A stretch of DNA of 64,000 bases from Lactobacillus sp. GTDB taxonomy: Bacteria > Bacillota > Bacilli > Lactobacillales > Lactobacillaceae. Below the pieces are notes generated by a model that worked only from the letters and a program-made list of their open reading frames with translations, searched no databases and was not told the DNA's origin. Every line of letters starts with the position of its first letter. Position 1 is the stretch's first letter. This document shows, piece by piece, positions 16,957 to 27,100 of this stretch. Where the stretch lies: positions 372,001-436,000 of the forward strand of contig JAKVNR010000001.1 in assembly GCA_022483245.1 (NCBI GenBank), written 5' to 3'. Both the position numbers and the translations under genes were made by a program.

Positions 16957-17721
16957 TTTGATGTAAGCTGTGTAGAAATAATAGCCAGCCTGCACGAATG
17001 CTAAACAGGCAATTAGCCGTCTGACTAAGACGACCGGGATATGGCGCAACAGATGCGGCCCAATGTAGCCGCCGATGAACATGCCAATGGCTAGTGGAAT
17101 AGCCTTGTCCCAGTAAATGGTAGAAGTGAACATAAAAATTATCAGCGCCACTAAGTTAGCTAAGCCGCCAATCACGTTTTTAATCGCATTATTGACTAAA
17201 AAATTATGGTCAGTCAGGTAAGTTAGTAGCACGATGATAATGACCCCAGCGGCTGCACCAAAGTAGCCCGAGTAAGCACCCATGCCGAGCAGCAAAATTA
17301 GCTGCAATATTTTTTGCCAGGTCGGGGTTTGCGCCTTTGGTTTAGCTTGGTGGTGGCCTGAAACTAGAATCAGGACGCCAGAAGCAGCAATGAAGAAGGG
17401 CACTACTTTTTCAAAAACCTTACCTGGAAAAGCTAGCAGCAGCATGCAGCCAATAACCGATCCCAGGACAGTGAAAATGGCATAAAAACCTGTTTCGCGC
17501 CAGTGACCTTTGAGTTCTTTAGTTGAAGCGACCGTTGAACTGATCCCGGTCCAAATCAAAGCGGCGTCATTAGTCACATTCGCAAATACTGGCGGCACAC
17601 CCGCCATAAGCAAAACTGGATATGAGGCTAGGGATGCAACTGAAGCAATAGATGAGAGCAAGCCGCCAGCTATACCGCCGACTAGTAAAAATAAAAACAT
17701 GCCAATGGGAGTGAAGGTCAT
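16954..17721 (-). CDS. TauE/SafE-family (TSUP) membrane permease
   Basis: A 255-residue protein with about 8 TM helices in two similar halves; the glycine-rich N-terminal FLFLLVGGIAGGLLSSIASVASLASYPVLL and mid-protein GMGAYSGYFGAAAGVIIIVLLTYL are typical of the sulfite/sulfoacetate exporter (TSUP) family. Substrate unknown. AAAAGGAG precedes the ATG on the minus strand. Convergent with asnA; lies downstream of the broken S9 peptidase but separated by a terminator, so probably its own unit. Confidence 0.82.
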   Translation of the reverse strand: MTFTPIGMFLFLLVGGIAGGLLSSIASVASLASYPVLLMAGVPPVFANVTNDAALIWTGISSTVASTKELKGHWRETGFYAIFTVLGSVIGCMLLLAFPGKVFEKVVPFFIAASGVLILVSGHHQAKPKAQTPTWQKILQLILLLGMGAYSGYFGAAAGVIIIVLLTYLTDHNFLVNNAIKNVIGGLANLVALIIFMFTSTIYWDKAIPLAIGMFIGGYIGPHLLRHIPVVLVRRLIACLAFVQAGYYFYTAYIK

Positions 17722-17759
17722 TGATTTCTCCTTTTCTACAAACAGTTTTTATTATAGTG

Positions 17760-17800
17760 CAAAAATAAACCGTGACCAGTAATTTGCTGGCACGGTTAAG
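17760..17800 (-). terminator. Terminator of the S9 peptidase gene
   Basis: Minus strand reads AACCGTGCCAG ... CTGGTCACGGTT (stem with one bulge) followed by TATTTTT. Confidence 0.8.
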
Positions 17801-17810
17801 ATGGCTTGAA

Positions 17811-19727
17811 TTAGGCTGCTAAATATTGGTTGAACCAGTTGATAATTTCTTGCAGGCGGCGAATTCGGTGAGCCGGTTTGCCTGACCGTGATAATTCATG
17901 ATTTTCACCATGGAAAACGCACATTCTAGCCGGCACGCCGTACCACAAGAGTGCATGCAGCATTTGCAAGCCTTCATCAATTGGACAGCGGTAATCTTCA
18001 TCAGAGTTAATAAACAGCGTTGGTGTTTTGACATTATAAGCAAATTTGAGCGGGGAATGATTCCACATTTGCAGAGGATTGTCGCGCAAACTTGCCTGAT
18101 CTTCAAAAAAGTTGTCGTCTGGGCCAATATCGGAAACAAAAGCATGCGACAGCTCATTGGCAATGCTGCGCTGGCTGCAGGCTGCTTGAAAACGGTGGGT
18201 ATGGCCGATAATCCAGTTAGTCATATAGCCGCCATAAGAGCCGCCGAGCACTCCTAACCGGGCATGGTCGAGCTGCGGGGTTTGGGCCAGGACAGCATCA
18301 GTAAATTTCATGAGGTCGGCGTAATCATTTTCACCCCAGTGGCCAGCAATGTCTGCATAAGCATGTCCTTGCCCATCTGAGCCGTGCGGGTTGCAGAAGA
18401 AGACGAAGTAGCCTTGACTGGCTAGGACCTGCATTTCGTGGAAGAAAACCGGGCCAAAAGCAGTTTTCGGCCCGCCATGAATTTCCAGCAGGCCAGGATA
18501 AAACTTTTGCGGGTCAAAATCTTTTGGATAAAGCAGCCAGCCATGCTGGTGAGATTGACCAGTGGCAACGAAGTCAATCTGTTTGACTGGTGCGACATAT
18601 TTCTCGGAGAGCAGGTCAGCATTCGGAGCGTATAAATCAAGCAATTGACCGTCTTTAACGTGATAGAGGTGTTGGGTTTGGTTAGGTTCGGCTCCGATTA
18701 AATAAAAATCAGCTGGAGTCTTAATTTGAAAAGCTGCAATCGTGCCGGCAAACTTGAAAAATGGTTTAATTGTCTGACCGTCAAAGACGAATAGCTCAGC
18801 GTGGTCGGTAATCGTTGAACAAAAGTAATATTTACCGTCAACAACTTGCGAAACATTGCCTGGCACCATCGCTTGGTCGCTGCCGACCCAGCAGCCAAGT
18901 GAATGATCCCAAGCTGCTACGAGTTCAGGTGCATGCCCATTTAAACGGTAGAATTGCGGGTTTGTATTGTAGCCGAGTGTCTGGCCTTCCATACCAAACA
19001 AAAAAGGCTGATTATTTAAGAAAAAGGCTTGGTTGAAAAATAGTGAAGTTGAGACGTCAACGTGATTTGGACCATAAATCTGCGTAGTCGTCCCGCTCTT
19101 CAAATTTAATTGGTATAAACTTGGCTGAACAGGTCGCTTAGTGTGGTAAACATCGCCAGCAAATAAAAGCTGGTGATGGTCCTGGCTCAAAGCAAAATCA
19201 TGGACGTGTAAATATTGATCAAAGGCCAAATCGGTTAATTCTTTAGTAGATAAGTCATAGCTAAACAAATGCGTCCGTAATTTGTTGACCGTACCTTCGC
19301 CATTAAAGTGCGTTGGCAGTTCGTCTAAAACAACATAGTCGCTATCAGGCTCGTTTTCGCTGAGATCGAGCTGACCGGTTAAAAGTAAGTGCTGGTCATC
19401 GAGCAGGTCGGCCAGTTGCAGCTTAGCTTGACCGGGCAGGTCGGCTAAAGTTGTTAATTCGCCGTTAGCTAGGTCAAGGGCTAAGATCTGATTGTTTTCA
19501 ATTAGCAAAGCAGTCGCTTGGTCTTTGATACATAAATGAGGAAAAGCCGCAAAGGAGTGCAGGGGTTTAATTTACTGATTAGCTATAGTATTGACGGTCC
19601 AGCGGTACTGATTGCGATCATGATTTGCATCAGCTTGGCTGCTGATAAAAACGATCCGGTCGGCTTTAATTTGTAATCCGCCGAGATTGACCAATTGCCA
19701 TAAATCTTGACTGGTAACAGCTTCCAT
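17811..19727 (-). pseudogene. S9 prolyl-oligopeptidase-family peptidase interrupted by one in-frame stop
   Basis: The full frame runs from ATG 19727 (AAAAGGAGTCC upstream) to 17811, 639 codons including stop, broken only by TAA at 19574-19572 (codon 52). Upstream it encodes MEAVTSQDLWQLVNLGG; after the stop the same frame continues IKPLHSFAAFPHLC and the rest. Beyond codon 52 lie an N-terminal beta-propeller part and an alpha/beta hydrolase with an intact triad: Ser in LGGSYGGYMTN, Asp in NSDEDYRCP, His in HGENHEL. Such enzymes cleave short peptides. The ORF-track start, TTG 19508, is codon 74 and has no clear RBS. Readthrough, restart or a sequencing error would leave a nearly complete enzyme. 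Confidence 0.85.
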
Positions 19728-19859
19728 ATTCAGGACTCCTTTTAATAAAATTTTAATTTTTATCTTAGCCTATTTCGGTGCAAAAGTGAACTGTTTCTTA
19801 TCATTAGCCTGAATATTTATAGTAGAATGAACTCATTGAAGTTTGAAAAGGATAGCACG

Positions 19860-22265
19860 ATGGAACAAATTACAGGATTAAGCCGAGCCGAAGTTGAAGC
19901 GCGCACGCAGGCTGGCCAGGTCAACCAAGCAGTCGATAATGAATTCAAGACGAATAAGCAAATTATTAAAGAAAATACATTTACTTATTTCAACTTAATT
20001 TTCTTAGTCTTAGCAATTTTGCTGATTATTGTCGGCTCATTTCGTGATCTGAGCTTTTTGCCAGTGATTATCGCCAATACCGTGATTGGGATTGTGCAGG
20101 AGATCCGGGCCAAAAAGGTGCTGGGCAAGCTGCAAGTGCTGCATGCGACAAAAGCCCAAGCGCTAAGAGATGGCAAACTGACCACGGTGCCAGTCAACCA
20201 GTTGGTCCTAGGGGATGTCATCGTTTTAAAAACTGGTGAACAGATTCCTGCCGACGCTGAAGTTCTAAGCGGGGAAGTGCGGGTCAATGAGTCGCTGCTA
20301 ACTGGTGAAAGCGATGAAATTGCCAAAACTGCCGGCGATGAACTGATGTCGGGCAGTTTTATCGTGTCGGGCCAAGTGTATGCCAAATTGACCAAAGTTG
20401 GGGCTGATTCTTATATTGCCAAATTGACTTTAAAAGCTAAGTCAATGGGTAGCGGTGAACAGTCAGAGATGGTCCGGTCGATTAATAAATTGATCAAATG
20501 GGTCGGCATTATCATCATTCCGCTCGGGCTTGCTCTATTTGGACAAAGCTTTTTCATCAACCATGCTAGTTTCAAGGAAAGTATTACTTCCATGGAAGCA
20601 GCGATCATTGGGATGATTCCAGAGGGGCTTTACTTGCTGACCACGATTGCGCTGGCATTAGCAGCCATGCGGCTAGCTAAAAATCAAGTGATGCTGCATG
20701 ATATGAAGTCAGTTGAAACCCTGGCGCGGGTAGACGTGTTCTGCGTTGATAAAACTGGGACGATTACTGAGCATAAAATGGCCGTGGAAAAATTAATCCC
20801 AGTTGGTCAATATACGGCTGAAACTGCCAAAGTTGTCCTGACTAACTTGCAGCGTAATTTGCCAGCTGATAATGAAACTAGCCAGGCGATTGCCAAGTTC
20901 GTAGGAGATGGCGAGTTCCAGCAAGCGGATCACTTAATTCCATTTACTTCCGTTAATAAGTATTCCGGTTGTGTTGTTGGTCAGCAGACCTTGCTGATGG
21001 GCGCACCAGAATTTTTATTGCGCGATCAGTTTCCGCGCTACCAAGCCCAAGTTGATCAATATGCTCAAGATGGGATGCGGGTTCTGCTAGTTGGGCAAAC
21101 TAGCCAGCTGTTAGCTGATGAAAAAACGCCGTTGACGCAAGCAGTTGAACCCGTAGCCTTTGTTCTGATTGCTAACCCGATCCGTAAAGAGGCGCCTGAT
21201 ACTTTTGCATATTTTGCTAAGCAAGGCGTGCAGATTAAGGTTATTTCGGGTGATAATCCTGAAACAGTCGCTAGAATTGCCCAAAAGGCCAATATTGCTC
21301 ATGCTGAAAATTATGTTGATGCCTCGACTTTGGCGCCAGAGGACTACCCAGCAGCGGTGAAAAAATACACGGTCTTTGGTCGGGTGAAGCCTGAGCAAAA
21401 GCGGGCGTTTGTCAAAGCTCTGCAAGATCAAGGCCGAACGGTTGCGATGACTGGCGATGGGGTCAATGATATTTTGGCCATGAAAGAAGCCGATTGCTCG
21501 ATTGCAGTGGCATCAGGCAATAGCGCAGCGGTGCAGGCGTCACAAGTGGTGCTGCTTGATTCGAACTTTGCGCGGATGCCAAAGGTGGTTGATGAAGGCC
21601 GCCGGGTCGTTAATAATATTGAACGGTCAGCCAGTTTGTTCTTGGTGAAAAATATCTTTTCATTATTGATGGCAGTCTTTGCCTTGGTCTTAACGATTAC
21701 TTATCCGCTGCGGCCATCGCAAATTACGCTGATTTCGGCGTTTACGATCGGGATGCCGTCTTTTTTGCTGGCGCTAGAAAGCAACCACCGGCGGATTCGG
21801 GGCAAATTTATCCCAAGTATTTTAGCTCGGTCGATTCCTGGCGGGGTCAGTGATATGTTGGCTGTCAGCGTCTTAGTGATTGCTGATCAGGTGATTACAA
21901 TCGGGCAAAAGGACGTGGCGACAACGGCGACGATTTTGCTGGTGCTGGTCGGGATGATGGTGCTGTATCACATCTCGGCACCGCTGAATAAGTTCCGGAC
22001 AGCGGTTTTATTGCTGTCAGTTTTGTGCATCATATTGTCGATCATCTTCTTGCCAAACTTCTTCCAGTTGTCGGCTATTTCTAAGACAGCACTGTTCTTA
22101 CTGATTGTGCTGTTTTTAGCGGCAGCTTCAGTTTTCCGCTGGTTGACGCTGATCTGCGATAGCGTGCGAGAAGTCATCTTTGTCTGGGAAGAAAAGGGGA
22201 AGAATACAACTTTTGGCGATCTAAAAGCAGCTTGGAAGTTAGGACGGCAGACTCGACAAGGCTAA
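19860..22265 (+). CDS. P-type cation-transporting ATPase (CtpE-like)
   Basis: About 801 residues. Signatures: actuator-domain TGES (LLTGESDEIAK), phosphorylation motif DKTGT (CVDKTGTITEHKM), hinge TGDGVND, TM4 motif IPEGL (GMIPEGLYLLTT), two N-terminal and about six C-terminal TM helices. No N-terminal metal-binding domain and no CPC motif, so it is not a soft-metal pump. PEGL and the short form resemble the CtpE-type group linked to calcium; substrate is inferred. ATG 19860 follows AAAAGG; the track start 19827 lies inside the likely -10 (TAGAAT 19823-19828). Divergent from the S9 peptidase. Confidence 0.85.
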   Translation: MEQITGLSRAEVEARTQAGQVNQAVDNEFKTNKQIIKENTFTYFNLIFLVLAILLIIVGSFRDLSFLPVIIANTVIGIVQEIRAKKVLGKLQVLHATKAQALRDGKLTTVPVNQLVLGDVIVLKTGEQIPADAEVLSGEVRVNESLLTGESDEIAKTAGDELMSGSFIVSGQVYAKLTKVGADSYIAKLTLKAKSMGSGEQSEMVRSINKLIKWVGIIIIPLGLALFGQSFFINHASFKESITSMEAAIIGMIPEGLYLLTTIALALAAMRLAKNQVMLHDMKSVETLARVDVFCVDKTGTITEHKMAVEKLIPVGQYTAETAKVVLTNLQRNLPADNETSQAIAKFVGDGEFQQADHLIPFTSVNKYSGCVVGQQTLLMGAPEFLLRDQFPRYQAQVDQYAQDGMRVLLVGQTSQLLADEKTPLTQAVEPVAFVLIANPIRKEAPDTFAYFAKQGVQIKVISGDNPETVARIAQKANIAHAENYVDASTLAPEDYPAAVKKYTVFGRVKPEQKRAFVKALQDQGRTVAMTGDGVNDILAMKEADCSIAVASGNSAAVQASQVVLLDSNFARMPKVVDEGRRVVNNIERSASLFLVKNIFSLLMAVFALVLTITYPLRPSQITLISAFTIGMPSFLLALESNHRRIRGKFIPSILARSIPGGVSDMLAVSVLVIADQVITIGQKDVATTATILLVLVGMMVLYHISAPLNKFRTAVLLLSVLCIILSIIFLPNFFQLSAISKTALFLLIVLFLAAASVFRWLTLICDSVREVIFVWEEKGKNTTFGDLKAAWKLGRQTRQG

Positions 22266-22283
22266 AAATAATCTTGATAAAAT

Positions 22284-22327
22284 AAAGGCTCGTTTTCTGC
22301 GAAGACAGCAGAAACGGGTCTTTTTTG
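22284..22327 (+). terminator. Terminator of the P-type ATPase gene
   Basis: Imperfect stem GCTCGTTTTCTGC / GCAGAAACGGGTC with a 7-nt loop, then TTTTTT. The remaining 180 nt to the adhesin start hold no gene or clear promoter that I can see. Confidence 0.8.
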
Positions 22328-22509
22328 AGCTTAAATTACCTCGATGTTCGCGAGGCGATTATGATTTAGGATGGCTAGCGTCCATGGTTTAATCAATGCT
22401 TGTAATGGCGCGGATTAAAAGGTTAAGAATTGGTAATGAATAAATTCCCATAAGTGTTAAGATTGAACTAGATAATGCATAATTTTTAGATCATAAAGGA
22501 ACTTGTGTA

Positions 22510-24072
22510 ATGCTGTTTGACAAACAAAATCGGTATTCAATTAGAAAGTTAACGATTGGCGCTGCCAGCGTCTTAATTGGTGTGTTTTGGTTAAGCACGA
22601 CAAGTAATACTGCGCAAGCGGCGAAAAGTAATGGCAATGATGCTGCAATGGAAGAAAAAACTACAACAAAAAATGCAGCAGATCTGATTAAAGATAGTCA
22701 GCGTACTCTGTTGGCAAAAGAAAAAGCTCAGAATAGTACGACAAGCTCTACAGATAGCGCAAAAAGTATTGCTGGTTCAGTAAATGAAAAGCGGTCTGAA
22801 ACTGATATTAGCGATAGTAAAAATACCACAGAGCGAACTAGTAATTCGCTTAAAAATAATAATGTAGTGGTTGATGGAAATCATGCATTTAAAAATGCAC
22901 CCGTGAATTCTCAAGAACATAAACTAGGTACTCCAACGGTTCAAGCACAAGACTTAAAAAAGAGAACCACTTCTGTAATGACTTCAGAAGATGGAACTGA
23001 ACAAACACGTACTGTAACTGTCCACTATAAGATAGCTGATGGTACAACTGAGGGGTCCAAAGCTGCTGATGATGCAGTTTTAGATATTTACTATAAAAGA
23101 ACAAAAACCACTAATTCCGATGGTCAAGATACCTACGGTAATTGGACTTGGGATCAAAGCAGAGGTGATGAGAAGCATAAGGGTTATCATGTTGTTTCAG
23201 GAAATTGGACTTATTTACCCAAGAATTCAGAAGACTTTAATGCTGTAACTGCCGAAGCACCTGAAAAAGAAGGTTATACCCTTGATACTTCAGGTGATGG
23301 AACTAGTTCTGTACCTGCTAACAAATTCGTAGCGCCTACTTATACTGGTAATGATACAAGTAAAGCAGGTGAAAGCTCTGTTGCATATACTAAAAGCGCA
23401 GAAAAGTATGAAGCAAAGCCAGAACACACAGTTTGGTATATTCCAGTAAAGCATGAAACCAGAACTGTTACTGAGTACTACAAGTACGAAGATGGTACTA
23501 CTGCACATGATCCAGACCAAATTCAAGTATTTTATAAAGGTACAGGCGTACGTGATAAAACAACCAATAAGGTTACTTACACTTGGACTTGGGATTCTTC
23601 TGCTGGTGATGAAGATACCCCAGGCTTTCACGTCATCTCTGGTAATTGGAGCGTAGGGTCTAAAGGAAAACCGATAACTGGTCCATGGAGTGTAACCACC
23701 CCTACTATAAGTGGGTATACTCCAATAACAACGACTGGTATTCAGTACACCTCAAATAACTTTGGTCATCCAACAAGTGGTGACCAATTTACTAGAACTG
23801 ATGCAAAAGACTGGTTTTATAGAAGTTCGAATACTACATACTATGTTCCTTCTGAAAATACAGGGACTAAATATGTTTATAGGTATATAAACATTATTAA
23901 GCCGGGTGGTAGTAAAACAACAAATAATCAATATACTACTTGTACTTCAAATGCCTATTTGAACTCGGATGACAGTGGTGTAGTGTATCGTGGTACTAAT
24001 GGTACGATGTCAGCAGTTGATGTTAGCATCTCAGGTTATACACCAATAATTACGCAAACAAATAGATGGTAA
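22510..24072 (+). CDS. Giant YSIRK adhesin, N-terminal fragment before a 1-nt frameshift
   Basis: 520 residues. The export signal contains YSIRKLTIGAASVLIGVF (residues 9-26) with an AQAA-type cleavage site near residue 37. A Ser/Asn/Lys-rich region follows to about residue 150. Two copies of a domain of about 150 residues come next, marked by TRTVTxxYKxxDGT, the WTWD..xGDE box and GYHV/FHV-SGNW. The frame ends TPIITQTNRW-stop. One surplus A in AAA (24060-24062) explains this: without it the frame continues ITQTIDGKTTT into the 3862-residue ORF. Paralogous text in that ORF reads ITKSIDGG. RBS AAAGGA. Alone, this fragment would be secreted without any anchor. Confidence 0.8.
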   Translation: MLFDKQNRYSIRKLTIGAASVLIGVFWLSTTSNTAQAAKSNGNDAAMEEKTTTKNAADLIKDSQRTLLAKEKAQNSTTSSTDSAKSIAGSVNEKRSETDISDSKNTTERTSNSLKNNNVVVDGNHAFKNAPVNSQEHKLGTPTVQAQDLKKRTTSVMTSEDGTEQTRTVTVHYKIADGTTEGSKAADDAVLDIYYKRTKTTNSDGQDTYGNWTWDQSRGDEKHKGYHVVSGNWTYLPKNSEDFNAVTAEAPEKEGYTLDTSGDGTSSVPANKFVAPTYTGNDTSKAGESSVAYTKSAEKYEAKPEHTVWYIPVKHETRTVTEYYKYEDGTTAHDPDQIQVFYKGTGVRDKTTNKVTYTWTWDSSAGDEDTPGFHVISGNWSVGSKGKPITGPWSVTTPTISGYTPITTTGIQYTSNNFGHPTSGDQFTRTDAKDWFYRSSNTTYYVPSENTGTKYVYRYINIIKPGGSKTTNNQYTTCTSNAYLNSDDSGVVYRGTNGTMSAVDVSISGYTPIITQTNRW

Positions 24073-24106
24073 GACGACTACGATTAATTCTATTGATGCG
24101 ATAACT

Positions 24107-27100
24107 GTGGATGGAAAGAGCTCCAATATTACTATTAATGTCACTTATATTGATAGTAACAGCAGAGTAGGTAAGATTTCTTACGTTGACAGTACAACAG
24201 GCACAGAAGTCGGTAATGCACCAATTTCAGGAAAAATTGGCAGCACAATCTCAATCACTGACACCATTAATAAAAATGTTCCAAAGGATTATGAAATAGC
24301 ATCAGGCCAAAATATTCCGAAAACGGTAACTGTTACTGATAGTGGTATAGAAACTGTTGTGGTTAAAGTTGAAAAGACTGCAACAGGAAAAATATCATAC
24401 GTTGATAGCACTACAAATAAAGAAGTTGGTAGTGCAACGATAACAGGAAAAGTTGGACACACGATTTCAATCATTGATACTGTTAATAACAATATCCCTA
24501 AAGATTATGAACTCGTACCAGGTCAAACAATTCCAACAGTAGACGTGACTGAAAATGGTATCTCAACAGTTAATATTAAAGTTCAGAAAAAGACCGTAAC
24601 TGGTAAGATTTCATATATTGATGTTGATGCCAATGATAAAGAAGTTCAGACGACTGACTTATCTGCAAAAGCTGGTGAAACAGTAAGGATAAGTACTAGT
24701 ATTCCAGAAAATTATGAACTTGTATCCGATCAAAATATTCCTACCGAAGTAACTGCAACTAGCTCTGGCATTCCAACGGTAACTGTTAAAATTAAGCATA
24801 AGACCCAAGATGTTTCTGATACAGACCCAGGCGCTCATCAAGCACGTACTATCACTGAATATTACAAATATGCAGATGCTGGGAGTTTAACTGGACAAGA
24901 GGTGTTTTCTGAAGATCAGCTTCAAGTTTTCTACAAAGGTACAGCAATTAAAGATCTAGTTACTGGAAAAGTTACTTATAGTAATTGGAAATGGGATACT
25001 TCTCAAGGTGATGAAGATACCCCTGGTTTTCATGTTGTTAAAGGTACATGGACTGGATTAGGCGAAAAGGGTAAGCCAAGTACAAAAAGCATAGTCATAA
25101 ATCCGCCTGATAAAGAGGAATATACTGCCATTACTGGTACACGTGTAAATTACAATACAAACGTCTTTGTTAATCCAAACACTGATTTTACTACCGATAC
25201 AGCTTCAAAGTGGTATTACCGCAATTCTCTCACCACCTATTATGTTCCGAAAACCTTGGTCGATAAGATGATCTCTCGGACAATTTACGTAACTGAACCA
25301 GGTAAGGAACAAGCATCTGTTACTAATAATGTGAACGTAACTAGATATGCTGCAATCAATAGTACTGACACTGGGGTTATCTATGAGGGATTTGAAGGTA
25401 GTGGTTGGCAAATAACTGGTACTAATTCTTGGCCTGCCTATACTGTACCTTCACATCCTGGCTACACAGTCAAGATTACTAAGTCAATTGATGGTGGAGC
25501 AGAAGAAGCTGGCAGTGAGGCTGATTTAGCTCAAAAAACTGTCACAGTTGATGGTAAATCTGAAGTCATCAACATTACCTACAGTGCTACTTCAACCATT
25601 TCTTTAGATGGCTCCGGAAGTAGTGAATATACAGGTCAACCTATTACGATTGATGATGTCAATAAGGGCATCACAGTTAATGTAATAGGTCCTGATAGTA
25701 CAACTTCAGGTAAATACACCTTAGTCGATGGCGATGTTGAGTTCTTAAAGGATGGCTCAACTGGTAGCTATTCAACTACTTTGCCAACTGATGCTGGTAA
25801 ATACTCGATGAAATTAACCGAAGCAGGTATGAACCACATTAAGACTAAGTTTGGTAACAATGCAATCACTTTCCAATACGCAGATAATAAAGATGTTGCA
25901 TATTACACGATTGCCCAAGTCAAAGCCGAGGTTAGTCTCACAGGTAGTAAAACAATTACATATGGTGATGCAGTCAAAATTGATGCTTCAAACTATCAAT
26001 TGAAAGCTACTGATTCACAAGGTAACTCTATTGATACTACTGGCATTAAATTGACTGATGGTGATCTAGAGTTTGTAACCACGCCAACTGATGCTGGTAC
26101 TTATCAAGTTAAGCTGACTACGCAGGGGATTGATAAACTCAAGGCCTTGAAAGGTGCTGCTAACTATAACTGGGATAGTGCAAGTGATGCTAGAGCTAAC
26201 TACATTGTTGAGAAGAAAAGCCTCGTTTACTCTATTTTAGGGATTGTAAATAGCCAATACACTGGCAGTCCGATTACAATTGCTGATTTAACTAGCCATG
26301 GTTCGATAATTCATGTGCAAGTACAAAGCAACGATTACGCTTTGGTTGATGGCGATGTCCAATTTGCTAAGCATGGCACACATGATTATTCAACAATTTA
26401 TCCTACTGAAATCGGTAGATATGATGTGCAGTTAACTGAAGCTGGTGTGCGTCATCTCCAAGAAAAATATGGTGACCGCAACACAAAGTTAACGCCTGTC
26501 AAGCAAGAACAAGTTGCTACATACATTATTGAGCAAGGTACAGCTAAAGTTAGCCTATCTGGTGATCAAACAGTTGCGTACAATGAAGATAAAACAATTG
26601 ATCCTTCAAAGTACACGCTTTCTATTAAGAATTCGAATGGCGACACCATTTTTGCTAATGAAACTTTGGCAGCAGGTGATCTGGAATTTGTTAACACACC
26701 AACTGAACCAGGCAATTATCAGGTTAAGTTGAGTCAACAAGGTATCGCTAAACTTAAAGCATTATCTGATAGTTATAACTGGGACAGTGCAAGTGAAGCT
26801 AGGGCAAATTATCAAGCTACTGGAGCCACTTCAAAAATTAATTTGATCAATAATGTAAGTGTTCCTTATACCGGTAATCCGGTTACTTTTGATGAAATTG
26901 GCTCTAGAGTTAAGGTGAATATTGCTGGCCCAGATAATGCAACTTCTGGTACTTATAACTTAGTAGCTGGCGATATTCAGATCGCTAAAGCTGGCACTTC
27001 AGATTTCTCAACAACCTATCCAACGGAAGCTGGTCAATACGTTGTAAAGCTGACAGAAGCTGGCTTAAAGCACATTAAAAACCATTTCGGCAACAACTAT

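Noticed and set aside
22328-22509. Gene or regulatory RNA in the gap before the giant adhesin
   Set aside because: No ORF with an RBS, no strong stem and no convincing -35/-10 pair; only AT-rich sequence.
24055-24075. Programmed +1 frameshift site in the adhesin
   Set aside because: No conserved slippery codon with a shift-prone stop context or stimulatory structure that I can see; a simple one-base indel explains it better, though it is not excluded.
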